Source of the DNA: Anaerolineae bacterium
Lineage (GTDB): Bacteria > Chloroflexota > Anaerolineae > Anaerolineales > Villigracilaceae
Assembly: GCA_018645405.1 (NCBI GenBank)
Contig: JABGOQ010000099.1
Span: 1-64,000 of the forward strand
DNA: 64,000 nucleotides
Direction: 5' to 3'
Shown here: positions 1 to 8,831 of the stretch, piece after piece
Layout of the letters: each line of letters starts with the position of its first letter
Position numbering within the stretch: the first letter of the stretch is position 1
Notes under the pieces: model-generated
Told to the model about the DNA's origin: nothing
The model's database searches: none
The model's input: the letters and a program-made list of their open reading frames with translations, nothing else
Translations under genes and position numbers: made by a program

Positions 1-32
1 TTTATCCACCTTAACTTTGTCAATTTGTGGTC

Positions 33-62
33 TTGACAATGGGGTTCACTATAATATATACT
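33..62 (+). promoter_or_regulatory. Predicted sigma70-type promoter of the YgaP-like gene
   Basis: TTGACA (33-38) is followed after 18 bases by TATACT (57-62). A second TATAAT at 50-55 lies too close to this -35 box to pair with it. The start codon at 102 with its ribosome site follows about 35 bases downstream. Both hexamers are near consensus; the call is from sequence only. Confidence 0.6.
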
Positions 63-101
63 GTTTTTAGATTAACTTATTTCAATCAAAGGAGTATTAA
101 A

Positions 102-305
102 ATGTCTTTCATGAATCAAGCAAATTGGGATCGTATTGCTCGCGTAGTTTTAGGAATTGTTCTCTTATACCTTGGCTTTGGCGGGGTTGTTGCAGGTGGT
201 TTTGGTATCGTACTAAATATTATCGGTGTCATTGCCCTCGTCACTGGCTTAGCAGGTTGGTGCCCAATTTACGCTATTGCTAAATTCCGCACCAATAAAG
301 AATAA
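102..305 (+). CDS. Small YgaP-type (DUF2892) inner-membrane protein
   Basis: This 67-residue protein has two hydrophobic segments (about residues 13-30 and 35-52) and the typical YgaP transmembrane-domain ending with a Gly-Trp-Cys-Pro motif (GWCPIYAI). The family (Pfam YgaP-like TM domain, formerly DUF2892) is often fused to or encoded beside rhodanese or thioredoxin domains, and its role is unclear. The start at 102 is chosen over an upstream frame from 27 because AAGGAG lies just before it and a good promoter ends at 62, inside that upstream frame. The next gene, a thioredoxin, carries a C-terminal copy of the same domain, so the two probably work on one sulfur/thiol process. Confidence 0.85.
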   Translation: MSFMNQANWDRIARVVLGIVLLYLGFGGVVAGGFGIVLNIIGVIALVTGLAGWCPIYAIAKFRTNKE

Positions 306-329
306 TCTTTTTTCAAAAAAACGATAAGA

Positions 330-350
330 GAGCGGGCTTTATGCCCGCTC
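330..350 (+). terminator. Hairpin terminator after the YgaP-like gene
   Basis: An 8-bp perfect stem (GAGCGGGC / GCCCGCTC) with a TTTAT loop lies 25 bases after the stop. The following tract (ATCTTGTTT) is only moderately T-rich, so termination may be partial. Confidence 0.6.
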
Positions 351-454
351 ATCTTGTTTAACTGGTGCTAAGCACTTTCTTTATAAAGTTTTTTTGCCCC
401 TCTGCCCTGCCGGGCATCTCCCCATTTTGAAAAACAAAAACGGAGAGAACCAGT

Positions 455-538
455 AAAAGCAGTTTTTTTCTCTGAAAAAAACTGCTTTTAAAACCATACT
501 CCTCCCCCAAATTCCAAGTGCATGGAATTTGGGGGAGG
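455..538. repeat. Double intergenic hairpin element
   Basis: Two long perfect palindromes lie back to back in the 300-base gap between the first two genes. The first has 16-bp arms at 455-470 and 474-489 with a 3-base loop. The second has 15-bp arms at 501-515 (C-rich) and 524-538 with an 8-base loop. No credible coding frame is present. The arms are too perfect for chance, and the pair looks like a mobile palindromic repeat or a strong transcript-end structure. Confidence 0.7.
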
Positions 539-604
539 CTGGGTGGGGGCAAAGGCATTAAAAAAACGTGAATGCGTAATATAAATTATTTAACGGAGAG
601 CAAG

Positions 605-1126
605 ATGCAAATAGAAGCATTTGATCAGAAAGTAGCGAGTAATCCCCGTCCGCTTATCGTATATTTTTGGGCAACATGGTGTATGCCTTGTCGAACCATG
701 TCCCCAGCTTTGAAAGAAATCAGCCAAGACTATCAAGGGCAAGTGGATTTACTGAAAATCAACGCAGATGAATCTCAGGAATTGGTCAAATCGTTAAAGA
801 TTTTTGGCATCCCCACCTTATTATTCTTTCAGAATGGGCAAGAAATCGGGCGTAAAACTGGTGCGCAAAACCCAGATACTTTAAGACAGTTCTTTGAAGC
901 CGCTTTAGCAGGTGAAGCCCCGCGCACCCAAATCACTTCAAGTGATCGCTTTTTGCGCATCTTCACCGCCATCGCCTTGCTTATTCTTGGCATCACGACG
1001 AGCACATGGATTTTAATCGGCATCAGCGCTGTGGCTTTTTTCAGTGCAATCTACGACCGTTGCCCGCTTTGGCAAACTATCGCTCCTCGCATAAAAGCAT
1101 TTTTATACTTATCCCTTATTATTTGA
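605..1126 (+). CDS. Thioredoxin-fold protein fused to a YgaP-type membrane domain
   Basis: A 173-residue protein. Residues 1-110 are a thioredoxin domain with the redox pair Cys26-Met-Pro-Cys29 (WCMPC) and a cis-Pro loop (FGIPTLLFF, about residue 77). Residues about 122-155 are hydrophobic and end in a DRCPLW motif like that of the gene at 102, so the tail is a YgaP-type membrane hairpin. The thioredoxin domain precedes the membrane part with no signal peptide, which suggests it faces the cytoplasm. The start at 605 is preferred to an ATG at 572 because GGAGAG lies just upstream of it. A role in thiol-disulfide exchange is well supported; the substrate is unknown. Confidence 0.85.
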   Translation: MQIEAFDQKVASNPRPLIVYFWATWCMPCRTMSPALKEISQDYQGQVDLLKINADESQELVKSLKIFGIPTLLFFQNGQEIGRKTGAQNPDTLRQFFEAALAGEAPRTQITSSDRFLRIFTAIALLILGITTSTWILIGISAVAFFSAIYDRCPLWQTIAPRIKAFLYLSLII

Positions 1127-1186
1127 TAAAACTTCCACAACTAAGGCTGAGCTTCAGCTCTAACCTTAAAACTAATTTCCTATCAC

Positions 1187-1780
1187 CTATTCTTGCCTCA
1201 TCCACCTCTTCACAGATTCTTCCGAGTGGCTATGATTTCCCATCGCCTCCAGCAGCGCGGTAGAATCGGCATCGTGTAATATTCCTTTGAGGTGTTCGCT
1301 GAAGATGAAACCTTCTTTATCAAAATGTTCTATCATTCGCAGCATGGGTTGATAATAGCCGCGCACATCCAGCAAGCCGACAGGTTTGCTATGTTCGCCG
1401 ATTTGCTTCCAAGTGAGAGTCTCGAAGAGTTCATCAAGGGTGCCAAACCCACCGGGGAGGGCAATAAAGCCGTCTGCGAGTTCGTGCATCTGCGCTTTTC
1501 GGGCATGCATTGTAGGCTCCACTTCCATACGGGTGAGACCTTCTTGGGCGAGGGCTTCGGTATTCATACTGGGTATAATTACGCCAATAGCTTCGCCACC
1601 CTTTTCAATCACACCCTCTGCGACTGCGCCCATTAATCCCGTTTTACCGCCGCCGTAGATTAAACGGATATTATTCTTCGCCAATTCTGCGCCCATTTGA
1701 CGGGCAGCAAGTAGATAGTCCGCGTGAACCGAATCTGATGATCCGCAGAAAACGCAAATTGAGTTGAGTTGATTCATCAT
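1187..1780 (-). CDS. LOG-family nucleoside 5'-monophosphate phosphoribohydrolase
   Basis: A 197-residue protein of the LOG/TIGR00730 family (lysine decarboxylase-like Rossmann fold). It shows GGGKTGLMG (residues 43-51) and the nucleotide-binding PGGFGTLDELFE (109-120), with the conserved Glu residues of the phosphoribohydrolase site. Characterised members release adenine-type bases, including cytokinins, from nucleoside monophosphates; the bacterial role is usually assigned as nucleotide salvage. Its start overlaps the stop of rnz by 4 bases, so the two are probably co-transcribed from upstream of rnz. Length is normal for the short LOG class. Confidence 0.9.
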   Translation of the reverse strand: MMNQLNSICVFCGSSDSVHADYLLAARQMGAELAKNNIRLIYGGGKTGLMGAVAEGVIEKGGEAIGVIIPSMNTEALAQEGLTRMEVEPTMHARKAQMHELADGFIALPGGFGTLDELFETLTWKQIGEHSKPVGLLDVRGYYQPMLRMIEHFDKEGFIFSEHLKGILHDADSTALLEAMGNHSHSEESVKRWMRQE

Positions 1781-2715
1781 TGATCTCCCTGCTCTTTCTC
1801 TTCTCGTTTAATTGTATAAGTATCGAAATCACGAGCGACATAGGAATTGGGGAAGATCGCACGTGCTTCGCGGATTACGTCTCTTTCACGGTATCTGCGG
1901 GATAGGTGAGTCAGGATCAATCTCTTGACCCCGGCTTGCTTCGCCAATTCAGCAGCTTGCCGCGCCGTTAGGTGCCCAAACTTACGCGCCATTTGAGCAT
2001 CTTCGTCTATATAGGTTGATTCGATAACAAGTGTATCCAAGCCCCTGCAAACTTCGAGAAGGTTATTGGTTTTACCAGTATCCCCTGTAATTGCCAGGCT
2101 GGTGCCTTCCAAAAGGGGACCAAGCACATCGTCTGGTGCGATGCAAGTACCATTTTCGAGGGTGATGCTCTCGCCTTTGACCAAATCTCGGCGAACGGGA
2201 CCAAATGGAACGCCGAGCGAATCCGCTTTATCCGCTAAAAAGGGGCGGTGAGATTTTTCTTCAAATTTATAGCCGAAACATCCCGGCCCACGATGGTCAA
2301 CAGGAAAAGCGGTGACGCTGAAATCCTTGGCTTCAAAAATAACGCCCGGCTCAACCTCGCGCAGATGCAGCTTGGTTTGTGGTTTCTTGCCGCGCAAGAC
2401 AACACCGTATAGTAGATCGTGAACACGATCAAGGGTATGACGCCCACCGTAAACCTCGAGCTCTTCGAGAGCTTCCCAGCGCATGAGCGTGGAAAGCAAC
2501 CCGCCCAGCCCGAGAATGTGATCGAGATGCCCGTGGGTCAGCAGGACGCGGTTGAGACGTTTGAATCCAAGACCCGATTGCAAAATCTGACGTTGGGTTC
2601 CTTCGCCACAATCGACGAGAAAACGATACTCGTCATGTTTGACAATTTGCGCCGACAACCCACGTCGAATAGATGGGGCTGAGGCAGACGTTCCGAGAAA
2701 GATAATTTCGAACAA
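1777..2715 (-). CDS. rnz: Ribonuclease Z (tRNA 3'-end processing)
   Basis: A 312-residue metallo-beta-lactamase-fold nuclease, a usual length for short-form RNase Z. The zinc motif HGHLDH lies at residues 61-66, with further ligands in VDHRGPGCFG, GDTGKT and THLSRRY downstream. The N-terminus FLGTSASAPS is the standard RNase Z opening. The enzyme cuts the 3' trailer from tRNA precursors. It overlaps the LOG gene by 4 bases. Nothing looks damaged. Confidence 0.95.
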   Translation of the reverse strand: MFEIIFLGTSASAPSIRRGLSAQIVKHDEYRFLVDCGEGTQRQILQSGLGFKRLNRVLLTHGHLDHILGLGGLLSTLMRWEALEELEVYGGRHTLDRVHDLLYGVVLRGKKPQTKLHLREVEPGVIFEAKDFSVTAFPVDHRGPGCFGYKFEEKSHRPFLADKADSLGVPFGPVRRDLVKGESITLENGTCIAPDDVLGPLLEGTSLAITGDTGKTNNLLEVCRGLDTLVIESTYIDEDAQMARKFGHLTARQAAELAKQAGVKRLILTHLSRRYRERDVIREARAIFPNSYVARDFDTYTIKREEKEQGDQ

Positions 2716-2965
2716 GATTTTTTCCTAACTAATAAAGACACAGGTTTTCTGTGTTTGGGTAAATAAAAATTCGGGGCTTATTGTACCTCGATTATGGGAA
2801 AGAAATTGACCTACATTTGTAGAAACCTATGCAGTAAACCATGCAGGCATCATCAAAGATATGTGACAAAAGGAACTATATAGAGGCCACTCCTTGTGTC
2901 ATAATCCAATTGGTTGCGAGAAAAGCAGCCAACAATATAGCTATATCCTAGCTAAGGAGATTGTA

Positions 2966-5221
2966 ATGAGTAAGTTTACTCGTGAAGAAGCTTTGGAATA
3001 TCATCGTTTAAAAGGAAAACCTGGCAAAATTGCGGTCGTGCCCACAAAGCCGATGGATACCGCTCGTGAATTGAGCTTGGCATATTCGCCTGGCGTGGCT
3101 GTTCCGGTAGAAGATATCGCCGAGAATGCAGCAGATGCTTATGAATATACCTCGAAAGGAAATTTAGTCGCGGTTGTCAGCAATGGCACAGCGATTTTGG
3201 GATTGGGAAATCTGGGTCCATTGGCATCAAAACCTGTCATGGAAGGAAAAGGTGTTCTCTTCAAAAAATTTGCCGATGTGGATGTTTTTGATATCGAAGT
3301 TGATGAAACAGATGTTGAAGAAGTGATCAAAATCGTCAAGGCGATTGCCCCGACCTTTGGCGGCATTAACCTTGAAGATATTAAAGCCCCCGAATGTTTT
3401 GAAATTGAAACTAGACTTAAGAAAATGCTCGATATTCCTGTTTTTCATGATGACCAACACGGGACAGCCATTATTTCTTCGGCAGGTTTAATAAACGCCC
3501 TGGAAATTATTGATAAGAAAATAGAAGATATAAAAGTTGTTGTAAATGGTGCAGGGGCTTCAGCTATCTCGTGCAGTAAACTAGCAATTCGACTTGGTGT
3601 GAAGAAAGAAAATTTAATGATGCTCGATTCTCGCGGCGTTTTACACCATGAACGCGAAGGCTTGAATAAATATAAAAAAGAGTTTGTGCAAGAAACAGAC
3701 AGACGCACCCTTGCAGATGCCGTGGTGGGCGCAGATGTTTTTTACGGTTTGTCAGTAGCAGGTGTTTTGAAGCCAGAAATGGTCAAAACAATGGCAAAAG
3801 ATCCCATTATTTTTGCAATGGCAAACCCAACTCCAGAGATTATGCCCGAAGAAGCATTAGCCATTCGTCCTGATTGCATCATAGCCACCGGGCGTTCAGA
3901 CTACCCGAATCAGGTCAATAACGTTTTGGGGTTTCCCTTTATTTTCCGCGGTGCATTGGATGTACGTGCGAGTGCAATCAATGAAGAGATGAAAATCGCG
4001 GCGGTCAAGGCTTTAGCCGAACTCGCCAAAGAAGACGTGCCCGACAGCGTCTTGCGTGCCTATAATAAAGAAGTGATGCAATTCGGGCGCGAGTATATTA
4101 TCCCTGCCGCAATGGATCCGCGCGTATTGCTCTGGGAAGCCCCCGCAATCGCTCAAGCTGCAATGGATTCTGGCGTAGCTCGTAAAACGATTGATATCGA
4201 AGAATATAAAAAAGAATTGGCTTTCAGACAGGGCAAGGGTGCCCGTATGCACCACCTGATTATGAATAAAGCCAAATCTTCTGGCGGAACAAAGCGCATT
4301 GTCTTTGAAGAGGGTGAAGAGCCAAAAATTATTCGTGCTGCCGCTCGCGTAAAAGACGAGGGAATTGGCTTCCCAATTTTATTGGGAAATAAAGAACGAA
4401 TTGAAACAAAAATCAAAGAATTAGCTCTTGATTTTGAGCCAAAAATCATTAACCCGCGTACTTGCGAGGAATGTGAAGGATACGCACAAGCCTATTTCAA
4501 GCTCCGTCAGCGCAAGGGTAGAACTTTGACAATGTCCAGAAAAGTAATGCGCTTCTCGAATGTTTTCGCACCAATGATGGTTTATATGGACGCGGCAGAC
4601 GCAGTTGTTTCTGGGTTAACTTATGATTATCCCCAAGTAATCCGCCCCGCATTGAAAATTCACCACACAGCAGAAGGCACCGAACATGTTGCCGGGCTTT
4701 ATATAATGATTGTTGATGGGCGTTCGTACATCTTTGCAGACACAACTATGAATATGGACCCCAGCGCAGAAGATTTGGTAGAGATAGCCTCTTTAGCGGC
4801 AGATTTTGCCAAAACAGTAGAAATTGCCCCGCGCGTAGCATTTCTTTCTTTCTCCAACTTTGGCTCCACGCCACACCCGCACTCGAAAAAAGTTGCCAAA
4901 GCCGTCAAATTGATGAAAGAAAAGCGTCCCGACCTAGCAGTAGATGGAGAGATGCAAGCCGACACCGCAGTCGTCGCCGATATTATCGACAAACGCTACC
5001 CCTTCAGCGATGTAAAAGATGCTAACGTGCTAATTTTCCCATCCCTCGATGCCGCAAATATCTCCTATAAATTGCTCTCGCGGCTAGGCAAAGCAAAAGC
5101 AATTGGACCCATCCTGGTTGGCATGGGTGCCCCCGTCCACGTTTTGCAAACAGGCGACGAAGTGAACGATATCGTAGAAATCGCCGCAGTCGCCGTGATG
5201 GATGCGATGAGCCGAGATTGA
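2966..5221 (+). CDS. maeB: NADP-dependent malic enzyme with phosphotransacetylase-like domain (MaeB type)
   Basis: A 751-residue protein, the length expected for MaeB. Residues 1-430 form the malic enzyme part: [11 protein letters not shown] near the N-terminus, DDQHGTAI, a Rossmann stretch [11 protein letters not shown] and [10 protein letters not shown]. Residues about 440-751 match the phosphate acetyl/butyryltransferase fold, which in MaeB proteins binds acetyl-CoA as a regulator and is normally not catalytic. The reaction is oxidative decarboxylation of malate to pyruvate with NADPH formation. The start at 2966 follows AAGGAG by 6 bases; an upstream ATG at 2894 has no ribosome site. It stands alone between its own terminator and the divergent rnz operon. 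Confidence 0.95.
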   Translation: MSKFTREEALEYHRLKGKPGKIAVVPTKPMDTARELSLAYSPGVAVPVEDIAENAADAYEYTSKGNLVAVVSNGTAILGLGNLGPLASKPVMEGKGVLFKKFADVDVFDIEVDETDVEEVIKIVKAIAPTFGGINLEDIKAPECFEIETRLKKMLDIPVFHDDQHGTAIISSAGLINALEIIDKKIEDIKVVVNGAGASAISCSKLAIRLGVKKENLMMLDSRGVLHHEREGLNKYKKEFVQETDRRTLADAVVGADVFYGLSVAGVLKPEMVKTMAKDPIIFAMANPTPEIMPEEALAIRPDCIIATGRSDYPNQVNNVLGFPFIFRGALDVRASAINEEMKIAAVKALAELAKEDVPDSVLRAYNKEVMQFGREYIIPAAMDPRVLLWEAPAIAQAAMDSGVARKTIDIEEYKKELAFRQGKGARMHHLIMNKAKSSGGTKRIVFEEGEEPKIIRAAARVKDEGIGFPILLGNKERIETKIKELALDFEPKIINPRTCEECEGYAQAYFKLRQRKGRTLTMSRKVMRFSNVFAPMMVYMDAADAVVSGLTYDYPQVIRPALKIHHTAEGTEHVAGLYIMIVDGRSYIFADTTMNMDPSAEDLVEIASLAADFAKTVEIAPRVAFLSFSNFGSTPHPHSKKVAKAVKLMKEKRPDLAVDGEMQADTAVVADIIDKRYPFSDVKDANVLIFPSLDAANISYKLLSRLGKAKAIGPILVGMGAPVHVLQTGDEVNDIVEIAAVAVMDAMSRD

Positions 5222-5241
5222 TTTTTCCTGAACGATTTGAG

Positions 5242-5274
5242 ATGGGCGGCAGGCAACTGTCGCCCATTTTTTTG
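5242..5274 (+). terminator. Rho-independent terminator of maeB
   Basis: An 11-bp stem (5242-5252 with 5257-5267, one G-T pair) with a GCAA tetraloop is followed at once by a run of seven or more T. It starts 20 bases after the maeB stop. Confidence 0.9.
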
Positions 5275-5628
5275 CGTAACAAATGTAATTTGGGCTTGAT
5301 ACCGTTAAATTTTCTTTTTTCGCGTAGAGAGGCTTCTGCCATCAAAAAGAGTGAACTCGAACTCAACAATCCAAGACATGAACACGATATAATATATCCG
5401 ATATAAGATTCTCGGATATATATGATGACTTATTTCTACTTCCTAAACAGGGAATCTCTGCTAATCTTTATTTGCGGCGGTTTTCACTTGTTTATTCTTT
5501 GAAAAAACTCTTTGGAGACTTATCTAAACCCACTCGACTAATTATGTCTCGTGACAAAAAGCTCACAATTTCGACCTAACAATAGATAAGGGATCATATT
5601 TTGAATTGCTGATACGTCCTGCTTTCCT
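5275..5628. other. Non-coding gap with an AT-rich palindrome
   Basis: No convincing gene is seen between maeB and the lipoprotein pair. The one clear element is an inverted repeat ATATATCCGA (5392-5401) / TCGGATATAT (5412-5421) beside a TATAAT at 5388-5393. It could be an operator or a small-RNA hairpin. A 26-codon frame starting at 5422 has no ribosome site and is not called. Confidence 0.4.
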
Positions 5629-5657
5629 TTGCCCTGCAAGCATGGGTAGGCTATAAT
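5629..5657 (+). promoter_or_regulatory. Predicted promoter of the lipoprotein pair
   Basis: TTGCCC (5629-5634), a 17-base spacer and a perfect TATAAT (5652-5657) lie about 60 bases before the first lipoprotein start. Confidence 0.55.
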
Positions 5658-5716
5658 AAAAATATATTAAGTTATATAAGAGCGTTTTCTTTCTCACACG
5701 CTCATGGAGAATAATT

Positions 5717-6472
5717 ATGAAACTCACAAAAAAAATCTGGCTAACGACTATGCTCGTATTACTTTTGACTCTTAGCGCTTGCGGAGGTCAAACCGTAGCA
5801 GAGGCAGAAGCTGCAGCAGAGGACGCTGCGGCTGAAGTAGACCCAGTTGCCATCTTTACCTCTGCTGCAGCTACCGTTGCTGCACAACTCACAGAAACAG
5901 CTATTTCTTTTTCACCCACCCCAGCACCGGCAACAGCCACCCCAACTTCACTTCCTACTGCAACATTGGTTAATCTAAACCTAACCCCGCTACCAACTAC
6001 CGCCATTGGAGCTGTGCCAACCCTGCCCTCTGGAGCACCACCAACCCTTCTCCCTGGAGCGCCAACCCTCATCCCCACTGCAACGCAAGTTGTATTCGGT
6101 ACTACCCCTGAAGGTCCGATTTGTGATGCAATGATCTACGGAAGCCCTCTCGATGTTACCATCCCAGATGGTGCGACGATGGCTCCTGGCGAAGATTTCT
6201 ATAAGATTTGGCGTATTCATAATGATGGCGTCTGTACTTGGGATGATGGTTATCAACTTGTCGTTGTCTCTGGTGCTTCTTCACTTGATGCTGCTAATCC
6301 TGCTTGGAAAGTTACAGCTCTTGTTGCTCCTGGCGGGGTAGTTGACGTTGGAGCTCATCTAACCGCCCCCTTGGCCATTGGTGAATATGAGACTTGCTTT
6401 CTCATGCAAAATGACCGCGGTGTTTATTTTGGTGGCTATCTTTGTGTAAAGGTCGTCGTCAAAGGAGATTAG
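5717..6472 (+). CDS. Lipoprotein with C-terminal four-Trp (NBR1-type) Ig domain
   Basis: A 251-residue secreted lipoprotein. Residues 1-22 are a lipoprotein signal with lipobox LSAC (lipidated Cys22), followed by an Ala/Glu stretch and a Pro/Thr/Ala-rich linker to about residue 130. The last 120 residues are a compact domain with FYKIWRIHNDGVCTW, the signature of the NBR1-type Ig (FW) fold, ending in a Cys-containing strand. In bacteria such domains sit on cell-surface lipoproteins, and their ligands are mostly unknown. GGAG lies 7 bases before the start. The next gene is a clear paralogue 21 bases downstream. No enzymatic motif is seen. Confidence 0.85.
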   Translation: MKLTKKIWLTTMLVLLLTLSACGGQTVAEAEAAAEDAAAEVDPVAIFTSAAATVAAQLTETAISFSPTPAPATATPTSLPTATLVNLNLTPLPTTAIGAVPTLPSGAPPTLLPGAPTLIPTATQVVFGTTPEGPICDAMIYGSPLDVTIPDGATMAPGEDFYKIWRIHNDGVCTWDDGYQLVVVSGASSLDAANPAWKVTALVAPGGVVDVGAHLTAPLAIGEYETCFLMQNDRGVYFGGYLCVKVVVKGD

Positions 6473-6493
6473 TTCAAAAGCTATGGAGGTAGT

Positions 6494-7138
6494 ATGAAAA
6501 TAAACTTTCTCATTACAGCTTTCCTCACAGCAGTTTTACTAAGCGCATGTGGCACAAGTCTGCCTGCCTCCCCCTTGCCAGACGCCAACGTAATCTATAC
6601 CTCCGCTGCGCAGACTGTGGTTGCAGAACTTACCCAAACAGCAGCGGCAAATACATCAACCCCAGAGGCGACGGCCACAGAGACACAAGCCGCTCAAACC
6701 GCGACCACTGTCCCAACATCGGCTTCTGCCATTGAAACACTTGCTCCAACGGCAACAATTGAGGCCCCTCCAACAATTATCGTAGAGGCTTCGCCCACCG
6801 ACCAATTCTGCGACGATGCTATCTGGGTTGGTGATGTCAGTGTTCAGGACGGAACAGAAATGTCTGCCGAGCAAAACTTTGAAAAAACTTGGAGAATAAA
6901 AAATACAGGTACCTGCACATGGGGAGAAGGCTATCACTTGGTCTTTGGCTACGACGAAGAAATGAGTGGGCAAGCTCGCGCTCTTCCCGCAATTGTTTCC
7001 CCAGAAGAAACTGTTGAAGTGACCGTCGTTTTTAAAGCACCGCTCGCCACGGGCCAACACAAAAGCTATTGGCGAATGGCAAATACAGCCGGAGCCAATT
7101 TTGGCGAATTCTTCTACGTTGATATTGTCGTCCGGTAA
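6494..7138 (+). CDS. Second lipoprotein with four-Trp Ig domain (tandem paralogue)
   Basis: A 214-residue paralogue of the preceding gene with the same plan: signal peptide and lipobox LSAC (Cys about residue 19), the shared segment IYTSAAQTVVAELTQTA, a Thr/Ala/Pro-rich linker to about residue 105, then an NBR1-type Ig domain with FEKTWRIKNTGTCTW. GGAGGT precedes the start. The conserved segment just after the lipobox (compare FTSAAATVAAQLTETA in the first copy) shows descent from one ancestor and probable co-expression from the promoter at 5629. Function unknown; surface binding or scaffolding is the simplest guess. Confidence 0.85.
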   Translation: MKINFLITAFLTAVLLSACGTSLPASPLPDANVIYTSAAQTVVAELTQTAAANTSTPEATATETQAAQTATTVPTSASAIETLAPTATIEAPPTIIVEASPTDQFCDDAIWVGDVSVQDGTEMSAEQNFEKTWRIKNTGTCTWGEGYHLVFGYDEEMSGQARALPAIVSPEETVEVTVVFKAPLATGQHKSYWRMANTAGANFGEFFYVDIVVR

Positions 7139-7172
7139 ATCCCCGCGAACGGGAAAATATTTGTAAAAAACC

Positions 7173-8219
7173 GTGTATCAAGAACTTACAAAGAAAATAA
7201 AAAAAGAAGCCATCAAGCAAGGTTTCATACTCGTTGGCATTACCATGCCCACTCCTCCGCCTCACATCTCAACCTATTTAGATTGGTTAGATGCGGGGCG
7301 GCATGCTTCTATGGGGTATTTAGCGGATGATCGTGCCCGAAAGCGCCGTGCCGACCCAAATTTAATCCTCCCCGAAGCAGAATCTATTCTAGTTCTTGCC
7401 GCTCCTTACCCTGACCCAAAACTTGCTGAGGCTTCCGAAAAAGATTCTCTACACGGACAAATCTCAGCTTACGCCTGGGAAGATGATTACCATATCACCC
7501 TCAAAGAAAAACTAAAAAACATCGTCACATTTATTGAAGCAGAAGTCGAGCATCCCATCCCCAACCGTTGGTATACAGATACAGGACCTATCCTGGAGAA
7601 AGATTTAGCCCAGCGTGCGGGGCTAGGCTGGATTGGCAAGAATACCTGCCTCATCAACCCACAACAGGGCTCATATTTTTTCATTGCTGAAATTTTGCTC
7701 GGTATCAAACTCCCCCCCGATGAGCCTTTCGTTGCTGACCGTTGCGGAAGCTGCACCCGCTGTCTCGATGCCTGCCCCACCCAAGCTATTCTCCCGAACC
7801 GTACTATTGATGCAAATCTCTGCATCTCCTATCTCACCATCGAAAATAAAGGTGAAATTTCCGAAGGACTACGCCCTAAACTTGATAATTTAATTTTTGG
7901 CTGTGATATCTGTCAAGACATTTGTCCGTGGAATAAGAAAAACACTAAATCTGACAACTCTCTGCCTAAAATAAACCCTCATCCCAATCTCATTAAAGAA
8001 CTTTCACTCACTCCTCAAGAGTTTAATAAAAAATTCAAGAATAATCCCGTTAAACGCGCAAAAAGACGCGGCTATTTGCGTAATGTAGCGGTTGCTTTAG
8101 GCAACGCAGGTGACCCAGCCGCAATTCCTGCACTGGAACGTGCACTAGACGATATTGAGCCGCTCGTCCGTGACCACGCTAAATGGGCATTGAACAGGAT
8201 TAAGTCAAAAGGAAAATAA
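7173..8219 (+). CDS. queG: Epoxyqueuosine reductase QueG
   Basis: A 348-residue cobalamin- and iron-sulfur-dependent reductase of the last step of queuosine synthesis in tRNA. The catalytic domain includes the characteristic RAGLGWIGKNTCLI. Two 4Fe-4S motifs follow: CGSCTRCLDACP and, further on, CDICQDICPW. The C-terminal 60 residues form HEAT-like helices with GDPAAIPALERAL, used in tRNA binding. The start is a GTG at 7173 with no good ribosome site, and an in-frame stop lies 9 bases upstream, so the N-terminus cannot extend. The stop overlaps the rdgB start by one base (TAATG). Confidence 0.95.
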   Translation: MYQELTKKIKKEAIKQGFILVGITMPTPPPHISTYLDWLDAGRHASMGYLADDRARKRRADPNLILPEAESILVLAAPYPDPKLAEASEKDSLHGQISAYAWEDDYHITLKEKLKNIVTFIEAEVEHPIPNRWYTDTGPILEKDLAQRAGLGWIGKNTCLINPQQGSYFFIAEILLGIKLPPDEPFVADRCGSCTRCLDACPTQAILPNRTIDANLCISYLTIENKGEISEGLRPKLDNLIFGCDICQDICPWNKKNTKSDNSLPKINPHPNLIKELSLTPQEFNKKFKNNPVKRAKRRGYLRNVAVALGNAGDPAAIPALERALDDIEPLVRDHAKWALNRIKSKGK

Positions 8220-8812
8220 TGCTAAAGTTATTGCTCGCAAGCCAAAATTCGGGAAAGTTACGGGAGATGCAGTTTATCCTGCAAGATTTGCCCATCCAGA
8301 TCATTTCCCCCACAGATATCAACATCCATCTTGATGTTAAAGAATCAGGGAAAACCTACGCTGAAAATGCCGCCCTGAAGGCAAAGGCTTTTGCAGAAGC
8401 AAGCGGATTGATGGCTCTCGGTGACGATTCTGGTTTGGAAGTGGATGCGCTAAATGGAGAACCTGGTCTCTACTCTGCCCGATACGCCCCCATCCCCGAC
8501 GCGGATGATGGCGACCGACGCGATTTTCTGCTAAAAAACTTGCTTCCACACCCCCGCCCGTGGACAGCGCGTTTTCGCGCTACCATCGCAATTGCCCAGC
8601 CAAATGGAGAAATTTCTTATACAGAGGGAATTTGCGAAGGGGAAATCATCCCCGAAGAACGCGGCTCTGGCGGCTTTGGCTACGATCCAATTTTTTATCT
8701 CCCCGAGTTGGGATGCACAATGGCAGAGTTGGATGAGAAAGAAAAAAATCGCCTTAGCCACCGCGCAAAGGCGTTGGAAAAGGCGAAAGAGTTTTTAAGA
8801 GAATTAGTATAG
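8219..8812 (+). CDS. rdgB: Non-canonical purine NTP pyrophosphatase (RdgB/HAM1)
   Basis: A 197-residue house-cleaning enzyme that hydrolyses ITP, dITP and XTP to the monophosphates. It opens with the family motif SQNSGKLRE (residues 8-16). GDDSGLEVDAL follows near 67, then the GLYSARYA loop, and late GGFGYDPIF, which contacts the base. Length is normal. Translation is coupled to queG through the one-base overlap. It converges on the alpha/beta hydrolase gene with only 19 bases between the two stops and no obvious terminator there. Confidence 0.95.
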   Translation: MLKLLLASQNSGKLREMQFILQDLPIQIISPTDINIHLDVKESGKTYAENAALKAKAFAEASGLMALGDDSGLEVDALNGEPGLYSARYAPIPDADDGDRRDFLLKNLLPHPRPWTARFRATIAIAQPNGEISYTEGICEGEIIPEERGSGGFGYDPIFYLPELGCTMAELDEKEKNRLSHRAKALEKAKEFLRELV

Positions 8813-8831
8813 AGAGCTCGTTGCTTGAGTG

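Noticed and set aside
358-558. 66-codon minus-strand frame in the first gap
   Set aside because: It lies over the two perfect palindromes and has no ribosome site or family match; it is a repeat, not a gene.
2807-2835. Promoter of maeB with TTGACC and TATGCA
   Set aside because: The spacing (15 bases) and the -10 match are poor; not good enough to list.
5422-5502. 26-codon plus-strand frame after the AT-rich palindrome
   Set aside because: No ribosome-binding site, no similarity to any small-peptide family I know.
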